Of a stretch of 64,000 nucleotides of DNA, positions 25,010-35,172 are shown piece by piece. The notes under the pieces were generated by a model. The model searched no databases and was not told the origin of the DNA. It was given only the letters and a program-made list of their open reading frames with translations. Each line of letters opens with the position of its first letter. The stretch's first letter is position 1. Source of the stretch: Ophioderma brevispina (taxonomy: Eukaryota; Echinodermata; Ophiuroidea; Amphilepidida; Ophiodermatidae). The stretch spans positions 42,579 through 106,578 of the forward strand of contig JAMKCH010049195.1 of NCBI GenBank assembly GCA_023653785.1, read 5' to 3'. A program made the translations under genes and the position numbers.

Positions 25010-26053
25010 TTAAGGGAGGGGTATGGGGTCTGAAGCAGTGAACTTTGAAGTGATTTTTCTTAATTTTCCCAAATAGTGGTATATACATGTTACACATCAT
25101 ATTGTGCCCATGTCACAAAGTTTCAAAATTCATGTCAATTTTTGCTCTGGTTGCCATGGTAACCACGTAAGGCCTCTGATTGGCTAAACACTAGAACGAA
25201 CGTAACTAAATAACTAAACAAGCTACTGGGACGAAACTTGGGTGGCATGTGCACAGGATTAATACGCAGTGAACCATGAAGCCGGATTTTTGATACCGTT
25301 GCCATGACCAATCACATAATTTCATGGCGTAATTTGAATTTGGAACACAATTTTGAAAATCGGCCTTCATGGTTCACTAGCCCTATATGTGCTCAATATG
25401 TGTGCCAACTTTCATGTGCATAGCATGTAGCGTTCTCTAGTTACGTTTGTTTTCGTTTTGGTTGTTTGCGTATTTTAACGAAACGAGTTATAGACCTCGA
25501 AACATTTAGACAAAATTGAGGGCGCTTTTGATGTGAAATATGGATTTTGTTTGTAAAATTTCAATTTATACTGAATTATCATAATTACTAATGAAAGAAT
25601 CATCGAAATTGGTGCATCAATTGTCCTGTAATTAATTTTTAAAATAATTTTCTTAAATATCGCAGGGTGAGAAAACAATAAAATACATAAAAAATCACTT
25701 ACCCAGTACATTTAATTACTTTAAATTATGGACAAAATAATATAACTATTTATTTACTTCGACTTAGCCAAAATAAATGCGTTAAATGGCGTATAAATAA
25801 TATCTTTTAAAATATCTTAAATATAACCCATTTAAATTTTTCACATGATAAAGTATAGGAGACTATGCGTTTTTGGCAAATTTCGCGTACACTGCTTCAC
25901 TTTGATCAGCCATATCTCGGGAACCGAATGTCCGATTGCGATCGAATAAAAAGCATTTTGTAGATTACAATCTACACAATTACGACATTGCATTATCTCA
26001 TTTTCGTAAATGGAACAATTATTTACCAAATGCAGACCCCATACCCCCCTTAA
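25010..26053. mobile_element. TTAA-flanked TIR element (piggyBac/Kolobok-type targeting), 1,036 bp
   Basis: TTAA at 25010-25013 is followed by GGGAGGGGTATGGGGTCTG. The right end is CAGACCCCATACCCCCC followed by TTAA at 26050-26053. The near-perfect TIR plus TTAA duplication is the signature of TTAA-specific cut-and-paste superfamilies. An inner inverted pair (CAGTGAACCATGAAGCC at 25266 with GGCCTTCATGGTTCAC ending 25378) also exists. Two minus frames inside (60-78 codons) show no transposase motifs, so the element is non-autonomous. Confidence 0.85.
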
Positions 26054-27837
26054 GCTGTTAACACGGCTTTTTAGTTTTTGATCTCAACACATCCTCTCGA
26101 AATGAATTCGTACCATCGACAATATACGTTTACTGACAGAAAGAAAAAATCAAGACTATAGTGTTGTATGTGTGAGTATAAGTGTTATGGATATTTTGGC
26201 GTGGACGTGATTTTTAATGTGTTGTATGCATAATATGGTGGGTGTGTTCACTGTGTTGTGTTTATGCATATTTTGCTTAATATTTTATGAAAGTAGATCT
26301 ATTAATTTATTTAGTTGTACATATATTCAATGATTCAAACATATTTATATTTTTTTAATATTGTAAATGTTACCCAATTCAGCTTATTAGCTGCTGCGTG
26401 ACACTATATTAATAAACCAAGCATGACAAGCCCATGACCTTTTAAACAGCCATCATTACGTTGTGTGCCTTTGAAATGTAACTCAAAATATCACCAATTG
26501 CATTAAAGTATTTTTCAGAATACTTTAATGCAATTGGAACCTTCAATGCATAATTACAGTAATCTAGTGTGTATGAACAAAGGTATTCCTGGAGACCTTT
26601 GAGGTATTTATCAAATATATGGCGGCATGAGTTGTTGCATCATTGGTGCTCTGGTTGAGGGTTTTTACCATTAATTTTAAGACCCAATTTTTTTGCTCAA
26701 GGAAAGACCCATATAGGCCATCGCATCAAAAGGAAAAAGATGCTCGGATAAGGACTTTGGTTACGCATATCAGCGAACTAACAGCTTTCTGCATATATAA
26801 ACAGTAGACATTATACCTTTCAATACTGTGGGGTTTGTCAAGTCTAAAAGATACACATTTTCTTCAAAATGAATAAATGTCATCTCAATTTCCTTGCATG
26901 AATATTAGTGAATAGTGAATGTACATCATATTATATCCACTCCAGCAAATAATAGCTAAAATAGCGCTGTTAATATTCATTAAGCTGCCCGGTATGCAGA
27001 GGACAAAGCACCGCAGATTCCTTTTTATCTAGACGTGCAGAGTCATTGTTACTGCCCATTTAGTTGAAAAGATTTCAGGTGTTTATAACCACCCCGATTT
27101 AGATCGAGTAATTTTTTTTCACAAAATCCTCGTTTACGAATAAATAAACATTGAGCTTCTATTGTGCGTTCAATTAACTTTGACCGCAGATTTCATCATT
27201 CATTCCAAAGGAAACGAAGGTGAACAAAATTCATGAAGGAAAAGTTGTTTGGCAGACTGTGTGTGACCTAACATCTTTGTGCAGGAACCATAACCCATAG
27301 GTAACCCCATTTCTATTCAATTTACCGCGTTTTTAGAATTAGTCGATCCCCATTGGTAATCACCGACCTATATGAAATAGAGGTAAACTGACTGCGATCA
27401 TGAATGAGATTATTAAAAAAACAATGGTTTTGTGGTAATCTCAGCAATGTACAGCACCGTATTGCATGTCTTGCATATAGGTCGCTGGATACCCTTTAAT
27501 CTAGTTTTCTTCTAAAAACATGGTGAATTGAAATCGAATAGAAATGAGGTTCAGCAAAAAAAGTTATGGGTTTTGGTTCTGCACAAAGTTGTGGCAATAT
27601 CCTCAAATAGGTCGGCGGAAGTGGTTAGACCCCCTAGCTTGCTAACAAAAGACACTGCGCGTGTGTGTGAGAGAAGTATTGATTTCATGGGTTCCTTTGT
27701 GCAAACAGCTGCAAACCCTATTGTGTAAACGTTTACTGCGTCTGCTCTGAAAGACGCCTGTTGAATTAGTGTATATTTAAAAAGTTCAATGCATGTAATA
27801 CCTCTCTAACATGTCTAAATTAATTGAATATGTCATA

Positions 27838-28756
27838 AACGGAATAAAGCAAAATTCCTAGATATTTGCTTTATTCCGTTTACTTGAATTTGTAAAAAAT
27901 TAATAACTTAAAAGCGTCAATATTTGAATTGAACAAAAACGGAATAAAGCAAATTTTCTAGATATTGGCTTTATTCCGTGTAAATTTGCAAATAAATCAA
28001 TCATATAGGGAAATGAAACCTCTTCCTCGACTGCCATATGACTTGCGATATGTTTGTTCTTGGGATTTTAATATTTATTTATTCTAGTAGTAGTTTTATT
28101 ATTATTTTACCCTAAAGACCTTTAGTTAAACATTTTCTAACACATTTGGAAGGAAGCGGAGATTAATTACCGACCTATTTACTCTGGGCCTATTTATACT
28201 TTTAAAATACCGACCTATTTGAGAACTCGCAAAACAAATAGGTCGGTCTTTAAAAATTGATCATCCTTTCCTTCTTTTCTTAACCTTCCTACCCCCCAAA
28301 ACTACGGAATAAAGCAAATTTTCTAGATATTTGCTTATTCCGTTTACTTGAATTTGTAAAAAAATAATATCTTAAAAGCGTCAATATTTGAAATGAACAA
28401 AAACGGAATAAAGCAAATTTTCTAGATATTGGCTTTATTCCGTGTAAATTTGCAAATAAATAAATCATATGAAACCTTCCTCGACTGCCATATGACTTGC
28501 GACCTGTTTGTTCTTGGATTTTAATATTTATTTATTCTAGTAGTTTTATTATTATTATTATTTTACCCTAAAGACATTTAGTTAAACATTTTGTAACAAA
28601 TATGGAAGGAAGCGGAGATTAATTCGCAAATACCGATCTATTCATACTTTTAAAATACCGATCTATTTGTTTGAGAACTCGCAAAACAAATAGGTCGGTC
28701 TTTAAAAATTCATCCTCCTTTCCTTCTTTTCTTAACCTTCTTACCCCCCAAAACTA
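27838..28756. repeat. tandem duplication of a ~465-bp block containing palindromes
   Basis: Units are about 27838-28303 and 28304-28756. Each starts with a near-perfect palindrome, CGGAATAAAGCAAA...TTTGCTTTATTCCG, repeated ~100 bp later. Each ends with ACCGACCTATTTGAG...AACAAATAGGTCGGT and a CTTTCCTTCTTTTCTTAACC tract. The units differ by small indels and substitutions. This lies inside the 27593-29595 element. Confidence 0.85.
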
Positions 28757-28849
28757 CTAAACCCCTCTTTTGCTATATTTATATCCCCAAAAGAAATCCC
28801 TTTTCTAGTCAACGGACGGGAGTAATCACTAAACTTGATAGATATTCAA

Positions 28850-29325
28850 CACTATTATATACTCCTCAAATAGGTCGGTATAAAGTGTTTTCACGTGTTG
28901 AAGGTATGCGGCGCCGACCTGTTTGAGGAGTATATAATACAGTAGAAAACAGATTAGCTTCACTATATTAACTATATAGGGAGTAATGATTAAATATAAA
29001 TAGATATCCGACACTATTATATACTCCTCAAATAGGTCGGTAAAGGACATATTTATGTGGTGAATGTATACGGCGCCGACTTATTTGAGGAGTATATAAT
29101 ACAGTAGGAAACATTGGCGGCGCTATTATATCCTCCTCATATAGGTCGGTAAAGCAGATTTTTATGTGGTGAGGCTATACGACGCCGACCTATTTGAGGA
29201 GTATATAATACAGTAGGAAACATTGGCGGCGCTATTATATCCTCCTCATATAGGTCGGTAAAGGGGATTTTTATGTGGTGAGTGTATACGACGCCAACCT
29301 ATTTGAGGAGTATATTATACAGTCG
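28850..29325. repeat. four tandem ~90-bp hairpins
   Basis: Four consecutive stem-loops lie at about 28853-28943, 29012-29102, 29124-29212 and 29233-29322. Each has a left stem TATATACTCCTCAAATAGG (or TATATCCTCCTCATATAGG) followed by TCGGT. Each right stem is GCCGACCTATTTGAGG followed by AGTATATAATA. Loops are 40-45 nt with a shared TTTATGTGGTGA core in the last three. Units 2-4 follow at 110-bp steps. Spacers share ACAGTAGGAAACATTGGCGG. Confidence 0.9.
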
Positions 29326-30089
29326 CTATCAAGGTCATGGAGTGTTCTTTATGTTGTATTCATTCATTAGAAGTGTTATTTCTTTATTATATATCCACTC
29401 TATTACTATTATTGAGTTTAAACTAATTTATCGTGTGTTATTTAAGTTGTGTCTTTATTAAAGTCCAAAAAGTAATCAATTTTTATGTTTCTAGAATCAC
29501 TGAACCAGCTGAACGTGTCCGGTATACGCTCTGGCACTTTTTTTTCAGTGAGCTAGGGGTCTCTTTATTTCGCCGAGCTGTTTGAGGATATTGCCAAAGT
29601 TGTTAGGTCATAGCTTGTCAAACAACATTTCTTTCATGGCTTATGTTCAACTTTCGTTTAATTTTCGTTCACCAATAAATTACAAAAGATACGGTCAATG
29701 TTAGTTGAACTCACAGTAGAAGCTCGAGGTTTATTTATTGTGAACGAGGACAGCTCAATCTAAATCGGGGCGGTGATAAAACCTATAATCTTTTCAAATG
29801 CATTGGCAATAACAATAGCTCTGAATTTCCAGATAAAAAGCATTTGAAGTGTTTTGAACTTTGAATGATTGGCGGATTTACTGAATATCAATAGCGCCAT
29901 TATTTGCTTTGCTGGAGTCAGTGTATTATATGATTTACAACACTGGTCACTGATATTCAGAGGAAGAAATGATATTTTATTAGTATTAAAGAAAATGTGC
30001 AACTTTTGCGATTGACATATCCGTGTTTTATTCATTACAAATATTGACATGAATTATGGTGAAAAGAATGTCTGGTTCCATCAGGTCAG

Positions 30090-30420
30090 GTTTTCTTTGG
30101 TATCCCGGTAACCACTACAAGTACTACCTGTCCCAGGACCGGGTTGTCGGCGGCAAACCGTCACCCCATCGGGTTTCTAAGGAAATCCGATAAGGAAAGT
30201 AGCTGGTTACCCTGGTAGAACTAACAAAGATCTACCTACAAGGGCGTCGGCGAGAGCCAATGGCGGCCATCCAGCACATTGACGTCAGAAAGGGCATCCG
30301 GTCAATTATCTTTTGCAGTATTGCTGTGAATGTGGAGGTGAATCCGGCAATCCTTGTTAACGGGGACAAAACCGGATTTAAAACTTTGGTTTAACTACTA
30401 CTCCTGCTGCTGCTGCTACA
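30090..30420 (+). mobile_element. probable non-LTR 3' tail (RTE-like)
   Basis: A GC-richer segment contains GAAAGGGCATCCGGTCAAT, a phrase I associate with 3' regions of RTE-type retrotransposons. It is followed by GGGGACAAAACCGGATTTAAA and a short trinucleotide tail (ACTACTACTCCTGCTGCTGC). No RT is seen upstream. Another kind of dispersed repeat is possible. Confidence 0.4.
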
Positions 30421-30502
30421 TTCGATGTATACCTCAAGGGCACAATTTCACATCCGTGGCATGGCCTGTAATAGACTATGGACATGTCCATCTATGCCGT
30501 TG

Positions 30503-31416
30503 TTTCGTAGTGCCCCCGGGGGACCAAGTGTAAATTCATAATAAATTATTAATATAATAACCGTCTGTTCCCGCAAATAAAACTGTCACATTTTCTTGAA
30601 AATGAATAAAATGTCATCTCAATTTCATTTCCCCAATATCAGTGACCAATGGAGCGAAAGACATGCAACTATCGGCCCGGTATGCGGTGGAGAAAAGCAC
30701 TTCAGATTCCTTTTCACCTGGGAGTGCAGGGCCATTGTTATATTGTCTCGCAGTTGAAAAGATTGAAGGTGTTATCACCTCTGATTTAGACTGAGTATTT
30801 TTTTCAAGACGTAAGTACAAAATACTTAGCCCCATTCTCAAATAAGCAAATCTTGAGCTTCTATAGTGCGTGTTCAATTAACTTTAGCCGTATTCTTCAT
30901 CATTAATTCGCAAAGGAAGAAAGACGAGCAAAAATCATGCCCAACAAGTTCCTGGGCAAGCTTTGACCTGACAACTTTGTGCAGAACCAAAATCAGTAAC
31001 ATATTGCTTAACCTCATTTCTATTCAATTACCGCGTTTTCAGAAGAAAACTTAATGTCAACGACCTATATTATAATGTAAGCAGGTTAGTTATTGTGAAA
31101 AAGGACGGGTATTTTGTGTCTCAACCCGAATCGTGAAGGGGATAACACCTGGAATCTGTTCAACTGCGTGGCAATATTATAACAATGGCTCCGCCTACCG
31201 GGCCGATTGTTGAATATCTTTAGCTCATGGTTTTCTGAAGTCTGTACATATCCATTAATCACTGATATTGGGGAAAAGAAATTTGGGGTGATATTTTATT
31301 CATTTTCAAGAAAACGTGCCAGTTTTATGTGCGGGAACAGACAGTTATATGATTTTAATAATTTATTATGAATTTACACTTGGATTCCCCCTAACCTCCT
31401 TAGGGGCACTACGAAA
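30503..31416. mobile_element. foldback family member C (most complete)
   Basis: The outermost arms are TTTCGTAGTGCCCCC at 30503 and GGGGCACTACGAAA ending at 31416, followed inward by AAGTGTAAATTCATAATAAATTATT and its inverse. The arms continue through CACATTTTCTTGAAAATGAATAAA and CCCGGTATGCGG. The centre has the family words TTGAGCTTCTATAGTGCGTGTTCAATTAAC and GACCTGACAACTTTGTGCAGAACC. At 914 bp it is the best reference for the family length. No coding capacity beyond short shadow frames. Confidence 0.88.
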
Positions 31417-31449
31417 TTTGTTATACAGTTGGTTATTTGGTCTACGTCT

Positions 31450-32690
31450 TGTAGTCTAGAAGCCTCTCCTTAAAATCTTGATCAAGCAAGTGTAGAGTGA
31501 AATTGGTAGCTCGTCTTTGGACCCGCTCCAACATCTGGATGTTGTGTTAGGTTGGATGATAATGATAAGCATGGGGTCACCCTGTAGCTCTTTCTTGCAA
31601 TTCTGCAATATGTTTTTTTTAAACCAGCGTAGCGACGCCATCTTATCAGTAATGGGGTTATCAGGGGCGTAATAGGGATCACTTGTCAGTTTTGAGGCAG
31701 ATTTTCCCCAGTTGGAGGTGGTTTTGAGGCAGATTTTCCTGGATGGAGGTGAAAATTTCCCGGTGAGCAGGCAAAAGGCTGATTTAGCATGATTTTCAAG
31801 CTTTTTCCTTTCCGGTCAAAACTCACTGGGGTGGCCACCTGTCCCCTACCTCCACCCACCTGTTACGCTAATGGGGGTTATGACTCCCCTTCCACCAGGT
31901 TGGTCAAACGCTGATCAAAGGGTCCAAACTGTCCCTCAAGTTGAACACAAAAGCTCACGTCAAAATCATTTAGGAGCCATTTTCCAAATTTACCATGTGA
32001 CCAGGAATGAGGTCAAGGGTTATTCTCCATCGAACTAGATGTAGTCCTAATGGGATCATCTACCATATACAATTTTCATAATTCCAGCATTCAGTGGTAT
32101 AGATATCGTGCGCAAGAATTCAATTGCAAAATTGACCCCTTGACCTGGAAATGAGGTCAAAAACCTAGCTTTTTGAATCGATAAACCTGGGTTTTCGAAT
32201 TAAAAAAACGGTTTATTAAATTCAATAAGCTGCGTTACTAAAAGTTTCTTGGCCAAAAAACAAGTTTTAATACTTTTAAAATAAAATCCCGAAACTTGGA
32301 TTTTAATTTGAAAAACAGGGTTTTATCAAGTGAAAAAGCTGGTTTATAGAGTATGCAATACTACGTCATGAGCCATTAACACCTCTGGCGTAAGACTTAG
32401 TTATCTACGGCTGGCCGAGCAGCGACATGTTGGAAGACAACCTGGACCTGGAAAGCTCTACATGCGCGCGCGCACACGAGTGAGATTCTGGCCAGCCTCC
32501 AGGACCATAACTAGATTACCTATCTCATAAGATATTCACTATTTTCTATTTAATAAAATAATAATAATACACCGACTTTATCAGCGCTATTTCATCAAGA
32601 TCACAGCGCTGTTGCCTATTATTATTACGCCGCCATCAGGAAATCGCCACAATCATTTCCTCTTCACTTGGCCGGCAGCTGGCCAAGCGC
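31450..32690. other. no gene seen
   Basis: The word TTTTGAGGCAGATTTTCC occurs twice at 31690-31735. A run of GGTCAAA-type words (31900-32170) resembles the 21-kb array. No coding signal. Confidence 0.45.
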
Positions 32691-32880
32691 ACAATCCTAT
32701 CAGTACTTAGATTGTAATATTCCCCATAACAGCTACCCAAATATCGCTTGGGGTGACGAAGCAAGTGAGGTAAAGTGCCTTGCCCAAGTGCACAACACAT
32801 TGGCCGCAGCGGGGCTCGAACCTGCAGCCTTCAGATCATGAGTCGGCCGTCATATCCACTGGACCACATGTGCCCTTGAT
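32690..32880 (-). mobile_element. tRNA-derived SINE
   Basis: Read on the minus strand, it starts GGGCACATGTGGTCCAGTGG, whose TGGTCCAGTGG fits a pol III A box. It goes on through an anticodon-like CTCATGA and the B box GGTTCGAGCCC, then a body with TTGGGCAAGGCACTTTACC and CACTTGCTTCGTCACCCC. This head-plus-body layout is the standard tRNA-SINE pattern, and the body words are widespread in marine-invertebrate SINEs. The 3' limit is uncertain (near 32690-32705). It is a transposon copy rather than a working tRNA gene. Confidence 0.8.
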
Positions 32881-32944
32881 ACTTCAATAGCTAACTCCGA
32901 TGTTTTCATTGCAATCCTTAACTCTAAAATACTAAATTAAAATT

Positions 32945-33010
32945 TTACACCTGGAGTGGGGATCGAACCAATGACCTTACAAGACGAGCGCCTTGTAGCG
33001 GGCGTCCCTT
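32945..33010 (-). mobile_element. tRNA-like SINE head, partial
   Basis: Minus strand: GGCGCTCGTCTTGTAAGGTC then GGTTCGATCCCC (B box). The anticodon stem-loop resembles tRNA-Thr (TGT). The D-arm/A box is degraded and no acceptor pairing is apparent. It lies just upstream of, and in the same orientation as, the SINE at 32.7-32.9 kb. Confidence 0.55.
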
Positions 33011-33439
33011 TACAGTTAAGTGTGTGGGGCCGCCACCTCGGATATGGATCTTTGATTATAGCGAGGGAAAGTTGCGGAGGACAGAACTCCGCGTTCTCGA
33101 CTGATAAGGAAGCACTGTTTGACACTGGATGTACTTTTTAAACTTCAGGCTATACTTTATTAACATCCAGCACTACAAGCTGCCCATGTCGTTCTTGATA
33201 CTATCTGCGACATGTACCTGGTGCTTGATGAAAATCACAAGGCGGGCGAAGGCCCGCGCTAGCTAGACCCGCATGGGAAGATGCCCGTGTGATTGGACGA
33301 TTCGCTCAAATGACCTGTACGGCACTCATGAATATTGATAAGGCTTGTCAAGTGGAAAACTCATTCATAATTTTTGTTATAGTAAACTCTAGTATCTCCA
33401 GTACCAAATATTCACTACTCAATCATACTTTTCCTTTTC

Positions 33440-33589
33440 GGTTCGCTCAGGCTTTCGCTTCACATTTTCCAACCTCTACTGTTCTTGATGTTTTTTGCAA
33501 TCTAATTTTTGTTCTTCTCTCTCCTTCCCTTTTCGACACGTTCGACCTCTCCTTTCTTTCCCTCTGCCTTTCTTTTCTGACATCCCTTA

Positions 33590-33635
<46 letters not shown>

Positions 33636-34016
33636 TTTCTCACATTCCTTATCGTTCTCCTCTTCCATCCTTCGCATATTCTCTAGCTCTTCTTCTTTCC
33701 GTTCAAGCTCCTCTTCCCTCAGCCGCAATTTTTCCAACTCAGCTTATCTCTCCAATCTTTCTCGCCTTTCCGTAATCCACTTCTGAACTTCTGCGAACGT
33801 CTTACTTATTTCAGCTTCTTTTTAATCACCCGTTGCCTTTTCTCTTCCAATGGCATCTTTAATCTTTCAAATTCATCTGGCCCGGTCACCCCCTTCTCTG
33901 CCATACTCCACGTGGATCGGCATACAATAATCTTTAGAGCGAGGCACCCCATCAATCGTATCCTGGGTTTGTGCCCCGACCTGTCCAGAGTATTTCCCGA
34001 ACTGAACTTCCGCCAT
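33440..34016 (-). pseudogene. unidentified degraded reading frame with charged coiled coil
   Basis: From a minus-strand ATG at 34016 the sequence reads MAEVQFGKYSGQVG and so on for ~48 codons. It then becomes rich in E, K and R with heptad-like LRLREEELERKEEELENM. There are at least three frame disruptions before 33447. The RE-repeat part is simply the (TC)n microsatellite read in reverse, so the low-complexity end should not be trusted. It lies directly downstream of the gypsy pol terminus in the same orientation. It could be a third ORF, the gag start of a neighbouring copy, or an unrelated gene fragment. I do not recognise a family. Confidence 0.35.
33592..33630 (+). repeat. (TC)n microsatellite
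   Basis: An uninterrupted CT dinucleotide run of about 38 bp within a wider pyrimidine-rich stretch (33500-33720). Confidence 0.95.
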
Positions 34017-34216
34017 TATTCCCTGGACAAAATAAAATAATAATTGAATTTAGTATACATTATTCATGATAATCTACATAACTTTTCATAACCAACAACA
34101 AATACATCACGGTCGTCCCTACAATATGGAAGAAAACCTAATACAGTTCACCCTACCCCCTAACCCCATACACATGATACAGGCTCTATAACATTATAAC
34201 AGTCGCTCTACGCCTA

Positions 34217-34689
34217 TTACCGATAACGCGCGGGCCTCCGTCTGTTCTTTCTTTTGCTTCTGAGATACTGTCTCCCCTCCCCATCTCCTGGTGGTCCCTC
34301 AACTTGCCTGGTGTCCTTCGCACACGCCCGATCTACAGGCGTCTCAACTTCGCCCCTGGGCACACCATCAGTCTAACAATTTTTCTGACAATTCTGAGCG
34401 CCAACATCCTCACCAGCCGTACTAGCTCCTCTATTTCTCAATCCTTGCCGATCCAGAGGGCTGATTGCCAATATCTCGTACAGACGTATCTGCTTGCTCT
34501 TGATCACTTATCCTGAGTGCCCCACGGAACTGTCCGAGTGCTCTACTACTTGTCCCTCTTCCCCGCAACTGACTTCAGGGCCAATTTCACTCACAACCCC
34601 TTGGATTTACTCCGATTAGTCTTCTGGATTCTGAACATCACATCAGACAGCACTGTGACGATCAAATACGGACCTTGCCACCGGAGAGA
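34217..34689 (-). pseudogene. Ty3/gypsy integrase, distal C-terminal segment
   Basis: Minus strand. Right after a small insertion the frame resumes with WQGPYLIVTVLSDVMFRI, the GPY/F module that ends many gypsy integrases. It degrades through stops and frameshifts, and ends in NRRRPARYR and a TAA at 34217, a typical basic pol C-terminus. The first part is separated from the rest of the integrase by the 134-bp MITE at 34690-34823. No LTR or polypurine tract could be established downstream. Confidence 0.75.
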
Positions 34690-34823
34690 TTCAAAACTTA
34701 ACCGCCGAGTGACCCGCGGTTCAGGGCGGTTGAACCATGTTTCATTGTTTGAAACAATAGAAACAGGTTACAACCGCAAAGAACCGGGCGGAACCGGTGA
34801 GTAACCGGTGGTTGAATTTTGAA
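34690..34823. mobile_element. 134-bp palindromic MITE inside gypsy integrase
   Basis: The ends TTCAAAACTTAACCGCCGAG and (inverted) TTCAAAATTCAACCACCGG pair. Further GGTTC/GAACC blocks pair inward around a short loop containing GTTTGAAACAATAGAAAC. The integrase reading resumes on the other side. The target duplication is too decayed to define. Confidence 0.75.
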
Positions 34824-35172
34824 GCGTCCCTAACTTCTTAGACAGTTTAGGGTGCCTTTGCGTGTCGTACAGCCACACAAATTGCCCTAGCTTGTACGCC
34901 GGGCCATGTTTCGAGCGATCATAGTTTCGTTTCTGTAGTCGCGAGCTTACCTCCAGAGTGCAACGGGCACGCTCATGGATGTCCAGTATCAGTCCCCGCA
35001 ACTCATCCACACAGTCTGTCTCGCATTCCTTCTCATGAGGAACTGCCCCACATATCAAGACTATCGGAAGATTAACCTCGCGTCTCAACATCATCATGTT
35101 CGGGCCCTCGCCATTGGATGCTTGGACGCTGGCCCGGTAAGCAAATCCGACGCACGGTAGGTATAGTCTCAA
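34824..35172 (-). pseudogene. Ty3/gypsy integrase, C-terminal domain (proximal part)
   Basis: Minus-strand frame following the catalytic core. It includes FAYRASVQASNGEGPNMMML (the usual 'YN...H.STG.TPF.L..GR' region), a helix with DELRGLILDIHERARCTLE, YDRSKHGPAYKLGQFVWLYD (gypsy 'Y.R....Y..GD.VWL') and KLSKKLG just before the 134-bp MITE. The product would position viral-like cDNA ends during integration. This copy is interrupted and frame-broken, so inactive. Confidence 0.88.

Larger units (their letters stand above)
27593..29595. mobile_element. 2,003-bp TIR element with 8-bp target duplication and internal hairpin arrays
   Basis: It begins GGCAATATCCTCAAATAGG and ends with the inverse (CTGTTTGAGGATATTGCC). 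The ~25-bp TIRs differ at two positions. It is flanked on both sides by AAAGTTGT (27585-27592 and 29596-29603), an 8-bp duplication as made by hAT and some other DDE families. It sits inside foldback B exactly where B's sequence resumes. The interior has no transposase. It holds a tandem-duplicated ~465-bp block and four ~90-bp hairpins, all carrying the terminal word CAAATAGGTCGG in both orientations. Confidence 0.88.
26854..30000. mobile_element. foldback family member B (interrupted)
   Basis: The left arm 26854-27270 (CACATTTTCTTCAAAATGAAT, CCGGTATGCAGAGGAC, GATTCCTTTTTATCTAGA, TTGAGCTTCTATTGTGCGTTCAATTAACTT) is inverted at 29620-30000. The family centre (TTTGTGCAGGAACC, TATGGGTTTTGGTTCTGCACAAAG) is split by a 2,003-bp insertion at 27593-29595. 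Without that insertion the element would be ~1.1 kb, like copies A, C and D. A shared string AAAAAGATGCTCGGATAAGGA lies just outside B (26745) and D (54858). Confidence 0.85.

Noticed and set aside
28850..29325. CRISPR-like array
   Set aside because: Units are regularly spaced, but the repeated part is a hairpin stem and the 'spacers' are also conserved. The window is eukaryotic, and no cas genes or unique spacers are seen.
32800..32880. functional tRNA-Met gene
   Set aside because: A and B boxes are good, but acceptor-stem pairing is poor and a SINE body follows directly.
33289..33786. 165-codon plus-strand frame, F/S/L-rich
   Set aside because: It is mostly the (TC)n microsatellite read through; repeated SLSLSL is not evidence of a protein.
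34020..34216. gypsy LTR
   Set aside because: No second copy, no TG...CA boundaries I can defend, and no primer-binding site.
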